Shown: positions 1 through 7,475, counted from the first letter of the stretch. The stretch is 26,286 nt of DNA from an uncultured bacterium (GCA_905215065.1 CAJMOF010000019.1:1-26286); one strand, 5' to 3'. Program-made: numbers and translations. Notes: generated by a model not told the origin, from the letters alone.

Positions 1-56
1 GTACGCGACCGACGATTGAACGTCAGATTGCCGCTTAGGGGCGTTTGCAGCGTCGG

Positions 57-602
57 CTACGATAGGTCGCCCTCGTAGGGCATAAGGTCTGCGAGGTAGC
101 CTTTCTCCTTGAGCATAGTCTCGATCTCGTCGAGGGTCTGCTCGTCTTCCGCCGCGATGCGATGGAAGTGGTAGCCGCTCGTCACCGTCAGCAGCGGGAA
201 ACTCTTGCCGCTGGCAATGCCCTCCAGATAGCGCTCGATATCGCGACGGTTGCGAATGTCCAGGTCGGCCGTGATCTTGCCATACACGCGGTGGTTGACA
301 ATCACGTTGAGCACGGCGCCGCCCGCGTCGACGATGCTCGTGAGCTCGTCACCCGCCTGCTCCACGCCATGGTGCACCTTGACCAGGCGCGTGGGCACCG
401 CTGGGCTGCTCGGAGCCTCCTGCAGTACGTAGCCGCGATTGGTGGCAACGATGTCGTGCCCATCGGCACGCAGCAGGGCGATGTCCTGCACGACAACCTG
501 GCGGCTCACACCCACCTCGCGAGCAAGCGCACCGCCCGAAACGGGGCCTTTGGCTCCCTCGAGCACGCCCATAATGGCACGGCGACGCTCGCGGGCATCC
601 AT
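57..602 (-). CDS. niaR: NiaR-type niacin-responsive transcriptional repressor
   Basis: This 181-residue protein fits the NiaR (YrxA) family, which represses NAD synthesis and niacin uptake genes when nicotinic acid is plentiful. Residues about 5-60 form a winged helix of the HTH_11 type (ALAREVGVSRQVVVQDIALL). Residues about 70-178 are the 3H ligand-binding domain, with the histidines that name it at H77/H78, H104 and H145/H147. The start ATG overlaps the nadC stop by one base (TAATG), so translation is probably coupled, and the gene is the last of a nadA-nadB-nadC-niaR operon. The repressor is therefore probably autoregulated through the palindrome upstream of nadA. The ribosome binding site is weak, which fits coupling. 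Family assignment is firm; the ligand is inferred from the family. Confidence 0.92.
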   Translation of the reverse strand: MDARERRRAIMGVLEGAKGPVSGGALAREVGVSRQVVVQDIALLRADGHDIVATNRGYVLQEAPSSPAVPTRLVKVHHGVEQAGDELTSIVDAGGAVLNVIVNHRVYGKITADLDIRNRRDIERYLEGIASGKSFPLLTVTSGYHFHRIAAEDEQTLDEIETMLKEKGYLADLMPYEGDLS

Positions 603-1462
603 TATTTACCGTCCAGCAGACGCAGGTGCTTAAGCGAGAGGTCGAGGATCGGCGCAGAGTGCGTCAGCGCTCCCGAGCTAATAAAGTCGACGCCCAGGTC
701 GGCAAGCGCGCGAATATTGCTCGCGTCCACGTTGCCCGAGCACTCGGTCTTGGCGCGGCCGGCGATAAGCTCGATGGCGGCAGCCATGTCATCGTGGGTC
801 ATGTTGTCGAGCATGATGATATCGGCACCGGCCTCCACGGCCTCGCGCACCATGTCCAGGTTCTCGCACTCAATCTCGACCGTCATGGTAAACGACGCGT
901 GGGCACGAGCCATCTCGATCGCGCGTGCCACGCCACCGGCGGCGTCGATATGGTTGTCCTTGAGCATGACGGCCGTCGACAGGTTGTAGCGGTGGTTGCT
1001 GCCGCCGCCGATCTCGACCGCGGCCTTCTCAAACACGCGCATGCCCGGCGTGGTCTTGCGCGTGTCGACGAGAACGGTCTTGGTGCCCTCGAGCACCGCG
1101 GCCATCTGGTGCGTATAGGTAGCGATGCCGCTCATGCGCTGCAGGTAGTTAAGCGCCACGCGCTCGCCCGAAAGCAGCACGCGCGCGTCACCGCGCACCT
1201 GACCCACATGGTCGCCGGCATGCACCTCGTCACCGTCGGCAACATCAAACAGCACCGAGCTCTGCGAATCCAGCAGTTCAAAGGTACGAGCAAACACATC
1301 CAAGCCGGCGATGATGCCGTCGGCCTTGGCGATAAGCTCAACGGTAGCGGGACGCGCTGTGGGGCACACGCTCGCCGTGCTCACGTCCTCAAACGTAATG
1401 TCCTCGCGCAGAGCCTGCAGAATCAGATCATCGACGACGAGCTTCATGGTAATGGGATTCAT
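602..1462 (-). CDS. nadC: Nicotinate-nucleotide pyrophosphorylase (carboxylating)
   Basis: Quinolinate phosphoribosyltransferase, 286 residues, the normal length. It converts quinolinate and PRPP to nicotinate mononucleotide, CO2 and pyrophosphate, the third step of de novo NAD synthesis in the cytoplasm. Visible signatures are DTRKTTPG, the GGGSNHR stretch, MLKDNHI and, near the C-terminus, VDFISSGALTHSAPILDLSL, together forming the phosphate-binding end of the barrel. ATG at 1462 is preferred over an internal Met at 1447 because GGAGGAG lies six bases upstream, inside the end of nadB. The gap to nadB is three bases and the stop overlaps niaR by one base. Confidence 0.95.
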   Translation of the reverse strand: MNPITMKLVVDDLILQALREDITFEDVSTASVCPTARPATVELIAKADGIIAGLDVFARTFELLDSQSSVLFDVADGDEVHAGDHVGQVRGDARVLLSGERVALNYLQRMSGIATYTHQMAAVLEGTKTVLVDTRKTTPGMRVFEKAAVEIGGGSNHRYNLSTAVMLKDNHIDAAGGVARAIEMARAHASFTMTVEIECENLDMVREAVEAGADIIMLDNMTHDDMAAAIELIAGRAKTECSGNVDASNIRALADLGVDFISSGALTHSAPILDLSLKHLRLLDGK

Positions 1463-1465
1463 GGT

Positions 1466-2842
1466 CTACTCCTCCACGGCCTGCGTGCCGGCGGCACGGG
1501 CCAAATCATCGATTGCCAGGGTGTCGGCGCTCAGAGCGCGATGGCGGCCATCGAGCGCGGGGTCACCCGCCTGCTCCACGGCCAGCGACTCGCCGGTACG
1601 CATGTACCAGGCGGCACGGCGGCCCCAGACCAGCGCCTCGAGCAGGCTGTTTGAAGCCAGGCGATTCTTGCCGTGAACGCCGTTGCAGGCTGTCTCGCCC
1701 GCGGCATAGAGCTCGGGCATCGAGGTGCGGCCGTCCTTATCGACCCACACGCCGCCCATAAAGTAGTGCTGCGTGGGCGTAACGGGAATGGGCTCGTCCA
1801 AGATGTCGCGGCCGTCCTCCAGACAACGCGCGCGGATGTTGGCAAAGTGCCCGGTCACCACGTCGCGCTCGACGGGGGCAAAGCTCAGCCACTCGTGCTC
1901 GGTACCGTCGAGCTTCATCTGCTCGCGAATAGCGGCGGCGACCACATCGCGCGGCTGCAACTCGTCGGTAAAGCGCTCGCCGGCGGCGTTGAGCAAAATC
2001 GCGCCCTCGCCACGGCAGCTCTCGCTGATCAGGAAGGTGCGACCCGGCTGCGGCGAGAACAGCCCCGTGGGGTGGATCTGCACGTAGTCCAGGTGCTCCA
2101 TCTTAATACCATGCTCCTGAGCGATATAGCAAGCATCGCCCGTGAGCTGTGGATAGTTGGTCGAGTGATCGTATACGCCGCCGATGCCGCCCGTTGCCCA
2201 CAGCGTATGGCTGGCATGGATCTTAAACGGCTCGCCGGCATGCGCGCCCTCGGCGGCATTTGTCAACTCGTCGGCGGGACGAACCGAATTGTCCTCGTCC
2301 ACGGGAACGGCGATGACGCCGGTGCACACCGTGGCGCCGTCACGATCGGCAGTCAGGATGTCGGTCATGGCCACGTGTTCCAGAATCTGCACGTTGTCCA
2401 GCTTGCGAACGGCCTGAAGCAGCTTGGTCGTAATCTCCTTACCGGTGATATCGGCATGGAAGGCGATGCGCGGGCGGCTGTGCGCGCCCTCGCGGGTAAA
2501 GTCGAGGCTGCCGTCGGCCTTGCGCTCAAAGTCCACGCCCACGGCCAACAGGTCGTTGATGACCGAACGGCTCGAGCGAATCATGATGTCGACGCTCTCG
2601 CGGCGGTTCTCGTAATGACCGGCGTGCATGGTGTCCTCAAAGAAGGCATCGTAGTCCGAGCCCTCGGGCAGCACGCAGATGCCGCCCTGTGCGAGCATCG
2701 AATCGCACTCGTCGACAGCGCCCTTGGAGAGCATAATCACGCGCATGCTCGTCGGCAGATTGAGGGCCGCGTACAGGCCCGCCACGCCGCAACCGGCAAT
2801 GACAACGTCGCACTCCATGTCGGGGTATTGTTTGGTTTCCAC
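1466..2842 (-). CDS. nadB: L-aspartate oxidase (short form)
   Basis: FAD-dependent L-aspartate oxidase making iminoaspartate for NadA. The chosen start is GTG at 2842, with GGGAGAGG six bases upstream and the product beginning VETKQYPDMECDVVIAG; an open frame extends further upstream but runs into nadA. The FAD dinucleotide motif GCGVAG is at residues 17-22, and other family motifs are SRPRIAFHADITG, QIHPTGLF, SESCRGEGAILLN, PRDVVAAAI, HYFMGGVWVD and GKNRLASNSLLEALVWGRRAA. The product is 458 residues. It stops soon after the FAD-binding region and lacks most of the C-terminal helical domain of the roughly 540-residue enterobacterial enzyme. Short NadB proteins exist in other anaerobes, so this is probably functional. 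Anaerobically, fumarate may be the electron acceptor. Confidence 0.9.
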   Translation of the reverse strand: METKQYPDMECDVVIAGCGVAGLYAALNLPTSMRVIMLSKGAVDECDSMLAQGGICVLPEGSDYDAFFEDTMHAGHYENRRESVDIMIRSSRSVINDLLAVGVDFERKADGSLDFTREGAHSRPRIAFHADITGKEITTKLLQAVRKLDNVQILEHVAMTDILTADRDGATVCTGVIAVPVDEDNSVRPADELTNAAEGAHAGEPFKIHASHTLWATGGIGGVYDHSTNYPQLTGDACYIAQEHGIKMEHLDYVQIHPTGLFSPQPGRTFLISESCRGEGAILLNAAGERFTDELQPRDVVAAAIREQMKLDGTEHEWLSFAPVERDVVTGHFANIRARCLEDGRDILDEPIPVTPTQHYFMGGVWVDKDGRTSMPELYAAGETACNGVHGKNRLASNSLLEALVWGRRAAWYMRTGESLAVEQAGDPALDGRHRALSADTLAIDDLARAAGTQAVEE

Positions 2843-2861
2843 AGGAATCCTCTCCCTTGTT

Positions 2862-2894
2862 ATGTGACATAAGGGACTGTCCCTCATGTCACAT
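2862..2894. repeat. 33-bp imperfect palindrome between nadA and nadB
   Basis: The 56-base gap between the nadA stop and the nadB start holds arms ATGTGACATAAGGGAC and GTCCCTCATGTCACAT around a single central base, with one mismatch in 16 pairs. There is no following T-run on the minus strand, so a simple terminator is unlikely. It could be an mRNA hairpin setting the nadA:nadB ratio, a regulator site, or a dispersed intergenic repeat. Confidence 0.75.
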
Positions 2895-2898
2895 TGGC

Positions 2899-3924
2899 TT
2901 AGCGCGCCGCGTACTCGAGCATGCGGTCGAGCGTAAGTTTGGCCTGGTCGGCGGCCTCGTCCGACACGCCGATCTGCACCTCGCCCTCGCCCGTCTCCAG
3001 GCAGCGCACGAGTTTTTCGAGCGTGATGAGATCCATGTTGACGCAGGTGGGCTGCACCGCGGGGAAGTAGAACTTTTTGCCGGTGCCCTCGCAGCGGCGC
3101 TCGAGCTCGTAGAGCACGCCGCGGACCGTCACGATAATGAACTCGCTCGCGTCGGACTCCTCGGCGTACTTGATGATGCCGGCGGTGGAGCCGATGTAGT
3201 CGGCCTCGGCCAAGACGTCGGCCTTGCACTCAGGATGCGCCAGCACGAGCGCGTCGGGGTGGGCCTCCGTCGCGTCAACGATCTGCTCGACGGTGATGAT
3301 GTGATGGCGCGGGCAGTAGCCGTTGTTGAGGATGACGTGCTTTTGGGGCACCTGCTCGGCTACGAAGCGGCCCAGGTTCTGGTCGGGAATGAACAAGATG
3401 TGCTGCTGCGGCAGCTCGGAGACGATCTTGACGGCGTTTGAGCTGGTAACGCACACGTCACTCCAGCTCTTGATCTCGACCGTGGAGTTGACGTAGCAGA
3501 CCACGGCCAGGTCGTCGCCGTACTCGGCGCGCGCCGCATCGACCGTCTCGCGCTTGACCATGTGCGCCATGGGACAGTCCGCGCCCGGCTCGGGCAGCAG
3601 CACGGTCTTGGTGGGATTGAGCAGCTTGGCGCTCTCGCCCATAAACTCCACGCCGCACAGCACGATGGTCTGCTGCGGCAGGCTCTTGGCAAGCTTTGCC
3701 AGGTAGAAGCTGTCGCCGACGTAATCGGCCACAGCCTGGACCTCGGGCGCCACGTAATAGTGCGCCAGGATCACCGCGTCGCGTTGGGTTTTAAGTTGCT
3801 GAATGGCCTCGACGAGCTCTGCGGGCACCAGTGCCGCGCGCTCCGCTGCCGTCGTTGCCGATGCTAGGCCGGCCGCGATATCGCGTGCAAGCTCCGACGC
3901 ATCCATGTTCGCGCTCTGTGCCAT
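2899..3924 (-). CDS. nadA: Quinolinate synthase
   Basis: Quinolinate synthase condenses iminoaspartate with dihydroxyacetone phosphate using a [4Fe-4S] cluster. The product is 341 residues, typical of the family. Recognisable stretches are ILAHYYVAPEVQAVADYVGDS (about residues 52-72), VLCGVEFMGESAKLLNP (88-104), LPEPGADCPMA, SDVCVTSSNAVKIV, HPECKADV, DYIGSTAGI and QPTCVNMD. C90 and C294 sit where cluster ligands are expected, with the third ligand among the central cysteines. ATG at 3924 is preferred to the adjacent TTG at 3927 because GAGAGGGG is then five bases away. It is the first gene of the nad operon, and its promoter overlaps the large palindrome at 3966-4009. Confidence 0.95.
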   Translation of the reverse strand: MAQSANMDASELARDIAAGLASATTAAERAALVPAELVEAIQQLKTQRDAVILAHYYVAPEVQAVADYVGDSFYLAKLAKSLPQQTIVLCGVEFMGESAKLLNPTKTVLLPEPGADCPMAHMVKRETVDAARAEYGDDLAVVCYVNSTVEIKSWSDVCVTSSNAVKIVSELPQQHILFIPDQNLGRFVAEQVPQKHVILNNGYCPRHHIITVEQIVDATEAHPDALVLAHPECKADVLAEADYIGSTAGIIKYAEESDASEFIIVTVRGVLYELERRCEGTGKKFYFPAVQPTCVNMDLITLEKLVRCLETGEGEVQIGVSDEAADQAKLTLDRMLEYAAR

Positions 3925-3959
3925 CAAGGCCCCTCTCTTTTGGCGAATCTTGGGGCTTT

Positions 3960-3988
3960 AGTATGACACCTAGGTTTACAGCTGACAA
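3960..3988 (-). promoter_or_regulatory. Predicted nadA operon promoter
   Basis: On the minus strand TTGTCA (3988-3983) is followed, after exactly 17 bases, by CATACT (3965-3960), close to the sigma-70 consensus. The expected transcript starts about 30 bases before the nadA start codon. The whole -35 to -10 interval is covered by one arm and the centre of the inverted repeat at 3966-4009, so a repressor bound there would block polymerase. Confidence 0.7.
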
Positions 3989-4009
3989 GACAGCTGTAAA
4001 CCTAGGTGT
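3966..4009. promoter_or_regulatory. Perfect 19-bp inverted repeat, candidate NiaR operator
   Basis: Arms ACACCTAGGTTTACAGCTG (3966-3984) and CAGCTGTAAACCTAGGTGT (3991-4009) are exact reverse complements separated by ACAAGA. The repeat overlaps the predicted nadA promoter, and the operon it controls ends with niaR. The length of the arms suggests either two adjacent dimer sites or one long operator. No T-run follows, so it is not a terminator. That NiaR is the binder is inferred from context. Confidence 0.75.
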
Positions 4010-4484
4010 AAAGTTGAAATAAAGATTCGACCATGCGGCAAGTCCATTTTCGAACTGGCAAGCTGAGGACAGCCGAAAATGGACCCGCCCCATGATTCGG
4101 GCAGCCCGTTTTGTCCTGGACCAAGGGGCAGTGGTCAAAAAGGGCCAAATATGAGTACTGTCACCAAATTAGTAGCATCGATTTTCCGGTCCAGAGCAGC
4201 AAAATCGCCTTGTTTGGAGCCCGATCGCGACTCTGAAGAACGAAAATCGATGCACTTTTGGCCTCTGGCACCGATTTTTGAGGCCATTTGGCTGCCACCA
4301 AACTGGTAACAGTACTCATATTTGGCCCTTTTTGACCACCGGGTTTCCGGCAGGCCCCAAAAGCGGGCCCGAATCGCTCGATCCGGGCCCGCTGGGGGTA
4401 GCGAGCACAATCGAGGTGTAAGAAGCAAGAGAGGGCCATCGCCTAGAATCGTCAGCGCCTAGATATTCAACGAGAGGAAAGACA
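4010..4484. other. Non-coding, palindrome-rich gap upstream of the nad operon
   Basis: No convincing gene is visible. The gap holds three structures. One is an 11-bp perfect inverted repeat, GTCCATTTTCG / CGAAAATGGAC (4042-4052 and 4074-4084). The second is the MITE-like element at 4131-4339. The third is a 10-bp GC-rich hairpin, AGCGGGCCCG / CGGGCCCGCT (4362-4371 and 4384-4393). Short open frames here arise inside the repeats and lack plausible ribosome binding sites. Confidence 0.7.
4131..4339. repeat. 209-bp MITE-like element with 31-bp perfect terminal inverted repeats
   Basis: Bases 4131-4161, starting GTGGTCAAAAAGGGCCAAAT, are the exact reverse complement of 4309-4339. A second perfect 12-bp inverted repeat, GCATCGATTTTC (4175-4186) and GAAAATCGATGC (4242-4253), is nested inside. 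The element encodes no transposase. This architecture suits a miniature inverted-repeat transposable element or a large dispersed intergenic repeat. No clear target-site duplication is visible. Confidence 0.65.
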
Positions 4485-4879
4485 ATGGTCCGCAGCGACA
4501 TGCTACCCCAGCCGGACCGGGGGCTCGGCCTCGACCGGCCCCAGACCGAGGCATTTCACCGACGAGTTCAAGAGGAAGATAGTCGATCTCCACAACGCCG
4601 GAAAACCCAGGCGCGAGGCCATGGACGAGTGCGACCTCGACAAGAGCACCGTGGAGAGGCGGGTCAAGTCGATAAACGAGACCGGCTCGCCGCGCGCCGC
4701 CGACAACCGCACGCCCGAGTAGAACCGGATCCTGGAGCCCGAGCGCGAGAACCGCAGGCTCCGGATGGAGGTCAACGTCTTAAGACGAGCGGCGCCAGCA
4801 TACGCTCGGAAGTCAGGGCCATGGCGGCCAACGGGGGGCCGCTGCCCCATATCGGCGCAGCGCTGGCATCGAGGCCTTC
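4485..4879 (+). pseudogene. Decayed IS3-type transposase orfA with the start of orfB
   Basis: ATG at 4485 follows GAGAGGAAAGACA, but the recognisable protein is in another frame from 4552: HFTDEFKRKIVDLHNAGK, then KSTVERRVKSIN, an IS3-family OrfA helix-turn-helix. An in-frame TAG at 4720 interrupts it. It is followed by the usual leucine-zipper-like segment (ENRRLRMEVNVL), and further on CPISAQRW resembles the start of an OrfB (usually YPISA). At least one frameshift and one stop are therefore present. The similarity ends at 4879, where a second insertion sequence begins, and the rest of orfB is not found beyond that element. This is a relic with no likely activity. Confidence 0.7.
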
Positions 4880-4918
4880 TGACCTGTGTCAAGATTTCGG
4901 ACACGCATGCTCGAGAAA

Positions 4919-5800
4919 TCAAGCGGCCATAGGCATGGCCTCGAGCTTGGGCTCGGTTCTCTCGAAGAAGGCCGCCATGGCCTCGGCCGGCACCTTGTAG
5001 CCGATCGTCGAGCGGGGCCTTCGGCGGTTGTAGTACGCCTCGATGAACTCGACCACCGCGTGCTTGGCGGAATCCCTGGTCGGGAAGCTGCGCCTGTAGT
5101 ACATCTCGTTCTTCAGCGTGGCGAGGAACGACTCGGCCACCGCGTTGTCGTGGCAGTTGCCGGCGCGGCTGCAGGACAGCCGCACGTCGTTGTCGCGCGC
5201 CCATTCGGCCAGAAGCCTGCTGGTGTACTGGGCGCCGCGGTCGGCGTGGAATATCGCGTTGCCGGCCACGTAGCCGCGCGATTTGGCCGACGCCAGCGCC
5301 GAAACCACGATGTCGGCGGTCATGCGCTCGGAGAGCGACCAGCCCACCACCATGCGGGTGTTGAGGTCGATGACCGTCGACAGGTACAGCCATCCCTCGC
5401 CGGTGCGCAGGTAGGTGATGTCGCCCACGAGCTTGCAGGTTGGAACGGGACTGGTGAAGTCGCGGCGCACCAGGTCGGGCCGGGGCCTGGCCTTCGGGTC
5501 GGGGATGGTGGTGCGCTTCCTGGCGTTGGGCGTGCAGCCGCGTATTCCCAGCTCGCGCATCAGCTTGCGCACCCTGTACAGGGTCAATCCGGAGAACTCG
5601 CCGGGCAGGAAGCATTTCACGAACCGGAAGCCGAACCTGCGGTCCGACTCCAGCCACACGCGCCGGACCGCCTCGCGCTCGGCCGACCAGTCTTCTCGCG
5701 GGCAGCCGTTGGAGAGCCACGAGTAGAAGCCCGATCGGCTCACGCCGAGCACGCGGGCCATCATTTTCACCGGGAATTCGGCCTTCTCCGCCAACATCAT
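4919..5800 (-). CDS. IS3-family transposase OrfB, DDE integrase core
   Basis: The catalytic part of the transposase. It starts MMLAEKAEFPVKMMARVLGV, a helix-turn-helix preceding the HTH_21-type segment (SRSGFYSWLSN), followed by the rve/DDE core. The first aspartate is in GDITYLRTGEGWLY, the second in FHADRGAQYTS and the glutamate in NCHDNAVAESFLATLKNE; all three are present and the frame is open. The frame stays open upstream beyond the Met at 5800, so the natural product is probably an OrfAB fusion made by -1 frameshifting from orfA. The predicted freestanding OrfB is 293 residues, a normal size. It appears intact. Confidence 0.9.
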   Translation of the reverse strand: MMLAEKAEFPVKMMARVLGVSRSGFYSWLSNGCPREDWSAEREAVRRVWLESDRRFGFRFVKCFLPGEFSGLTLYRVRKLMRELGIRGCTPNARKRTTIPDPKARPRPDLVRRDFTSPVPTCKLVGDITYLRTGEGWLYLSTVIDLNTRMVVGWSLSERMTADIVVSALASAKSRGYVAGNAIFHADRGAQYTSRLLAEWARDNDVRLSCSRAGNCHDNAVAESFLATLKNEMYYRRSFPTRDSAKHAVVEFIEAYYNRRRPRSTIGYKVPAEAMAAFFERTEPKLEAMPMAA

Positions 5801-5814
5801 CCGGTAGCACGCGG

Positions 5815-6099
5815 CTACGCCTGGCTTTTGGCGAAGAAGGCCGCGGCTTTTTTCAAGAAGGCGTTCTCCATCTCGAGCTCGCGTATGCGCCTTTTCGCCT
5901 CGCGAAGCTCGCGGTCCTCGGCCTTGGGGTCGGGCCCGCCGGCAAGCTCGCGCCGGCGATTCTGCACCCACTTGTTCACGGTCTTGGAATTCAGGCCCAG
6001 TTCTGCGCAGCATTCCGTTATCGGCCTGCCCGTCGAGATGATGTAGTCGGCGGTCTCGCGCCTGAACTCGTCGGTGTACTTGGCGGCTGGGTTGGACAT
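5815..6099 (-). CDS. IS3-family transposase OrfA
   Basis: A 94-residue protein beginning MSNPAAKYTDEFRRETADYI, a helix-turn-helix of the transposase_8 type (residues about 8-55) followed by a heptad-patterned coiled coil (RELREAKRRIRELEMENAFLKK). It recognises the element ends and dimerises. Near the 3' end the mRNA contains TTGAAAAAAGCC, a run of six A where a -1 shift would enter the orfB frame (GAA AAA AGC). This is a candidate programmed frameshift site. GAGAGGACGG lies upstream of the start. Confidence 0.88.
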   Translation of the reverse strand: MSNPAAKYTDEFRRETADYIISTGRPITECCAELGLNSKTVNKWVQNRRRELAGGPDPKAEDRELREAKRRIRELEMENAFLKKAAAFFAKSQA

Positions 6100-6181
6100 A
6101 GCATACCGTCCTCTCGGTCGTCGATGAATGCATTCTAAAGGATTGGGCCTCTAGCATGCGTGTCCGAAAAGACGATACAGG

Positions 6182-7300
6182 TCAGACAACCCAATCAGAC
6201 GTCGTCTCGAGCGCGTCCTCTGCACGGTCGAGCGTGCTTCTGGCCTTGGCACCCTGTTTGAACCACGAGCGCAGGTCCTCGAGCGTGCTGCCCGCTGCAT
6301 ACACCTTGATTTTGCGACCGCCTTTCGTGGTCACCGTGCAACGGTCGCCGCTCTCGCTGTTCTCGTGCGCCGTGACCTTCTTGAGGTAATCGCGACGGAA
6401 CGCCACGACGCGGGCATTGCTGATCTCGATGAACCAATCATCGTCGACAAGCGAAGTGCCCGTGGTACCTCGACTTGCCATCTCCTCGGCGAAGGAGAAG
6501 CCGAGTTCGCGCTCCTGCCTGCCGATCTCGAGGATGCCGCGGGCGGGCATGCTGAGCATGAGCAGGGGCAGGAGTCCCCCTATGAACAGGAAGAGGAACG
6601 GGACGAGCAAGAGCAGACGAGCACCGGCATCGGTGAAAACAGCCATGAAGGCGATCACGAGCGAGAAGACGAGCGCCATGCCGTTGAAAACAATCGTCAA
6701 CGGCTTGATGGCAGACCAACACAGGCCCGCCTTGGTCATGGGACCGTCGACGGCGTCCGAGACTTCGATGCCCTCTTCCTCCAGACGGGCGAGGAGGTTG
6801 AGCGAGCACACCCCCTCGAGGCTTATCGAGCAGAACTTCCGGTCGCCCTCGAACAGGTCGATCCTCATCATCTGCGTGTGAAGCGTTGCACGGGTGATGT
6901 TGCCAAACGTCGTCTCCTTGCGGATGCCGAAGGCGTTACGCGAGAGAATTCGCTCACCGTCCACGTCGATGCGCGGGATGCTCAGCAGGGCCCAGATGGC
7001 CATGCCCGCGAGCGCCATGGCGTGACCGAACCACACAAGTTCGTGGTCCCACTCGCCCAACGAGACGCCCTGCCAGACGTAGACACCCAGCATGAGCAGT
7101 TCGAACGCGACGGCGCAGCAGGCGATGATCGTGCGAATGGCAGCGGGCATGCGCACCGTGAAGCGATCGAGGCTGTCCGTCGCCTCACTGCGCTCGCGCG
7201 CGCCGCGACGGGCGACCCATGCAGTGAGCGGACCGACGATGAACACCACCATCGCCACGCGCAGGAACGATTCGAGTATGTCGCCCATATTAACCACCAT
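6182..7300 (-). CDS. Multi-pass membrane protein with PH-like soluble segments, function unknown
   Basis: A 372-residue protein. Hydrophobic segments lie at about residues 8-27, 58-78, 88-108, 205-227 and 232-255. The first soluble segment (about 110-195, IPRIDVDGERILSRNAFGIR onward) and the last (about 300-352, DDWFIEISNARVVAFRRDYL onward) look like beta-rich PH-type modules found in bacterial membrane proteins, but I cannot assign a named family with confidence. ATG at 7300 has little upstream signal; ATG at 7288 has GGTGG five bases away and may be the true start. The stop TGA (6184-6182) is the terminal TGA of the adjacent insertion sequence, so the natural C-terminus may have been replaced. 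Confidence 0.7.
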   Translation of the reverse strand: MVVNMGDILESFLRVAMVVFIVGPLTAWVARRGARERSEATDSLDRFTVRMPAAIRTIIACCAVAFELLMLGVYVWQGVSLGEWDHELVWFGHAMALAGMAIWALLSIPRIDVDGERILSRNAFGIRKETTFGNITRATLHTQMMRIDLFEGDRKFCSISLEGVCSLNLLARLEEEGIEVSDAVDGPMTKAGLCWSAIKPLTIVFNGMALVFSLVIAFMAVFTDAGARLLLLVPFLFLFIGGLLPLLMLSMPARGILEIGRQERELGFSFAEEMASRGTTGTSLVDDDWFIEISNARVVAFRRDYLKKVTAHENSESGDRCTVTTKGGRKIKVYAAGSTLEDLRSWFKQGAKARSTLDRAEDALETTSDWVV

Positions 7301-7475
7301 CCCAATAGAAAACGTGAATTTGGGAGACTATAGCAGAGCGAAGCGATCTGCACGGCATCGTCCGGGTGTTTTCGGCATACGGTGGAAACCAGCGGCAGCG
7401 GACGTTGAGAACTCACCCAAAAGACGCGATTCGACCGAAGCGATTCTTCTTGACTTGGTCTCAATGTGATACGAC

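Larger units (their letters stand above)
4880..6184 (-). mobile_element. IS3-family insertion sequence
   Basis: Both ends read TGACCTGT inward, and the terminal inverted repeats extend through TTTCGGACACGCATGCT; comparing 4878-4915 with the reverse complement of 6149-6186, 32 of 38 positions match. Between them lie overlapping minus-strand orfA and orfB in the IS3 arrangement. The total of about 1.3 kb is normal for the family. No clear 3-4 bp target duplication is seen: left flank CTTC, right flank GACA. This suggests a rearrangement or deletion at one side after insertion. Confidence 0.88.

Noticed and set aside
162..1654. Long plus-strand open frames opposite niaR, nadC and nadB
   Set aside because: They are antisense shadows of GC-rich genes: no family motifs, no ribosome binding sites, and the opposite strand has clear NAD biosynthesis proteins.
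4135..4439. Short open frames inside the MITE-like element
   Set aside because: They arise within inverted repeats, have no good ribosome binding site and show no protein-like pattern.
4503..5810. 435-codon minus-strand open frame running from the orfA relic into the IS
   Set aside because: It is out of frame with OrfB, which has an intact DDE core over the same bases, and it crosses the IS end.
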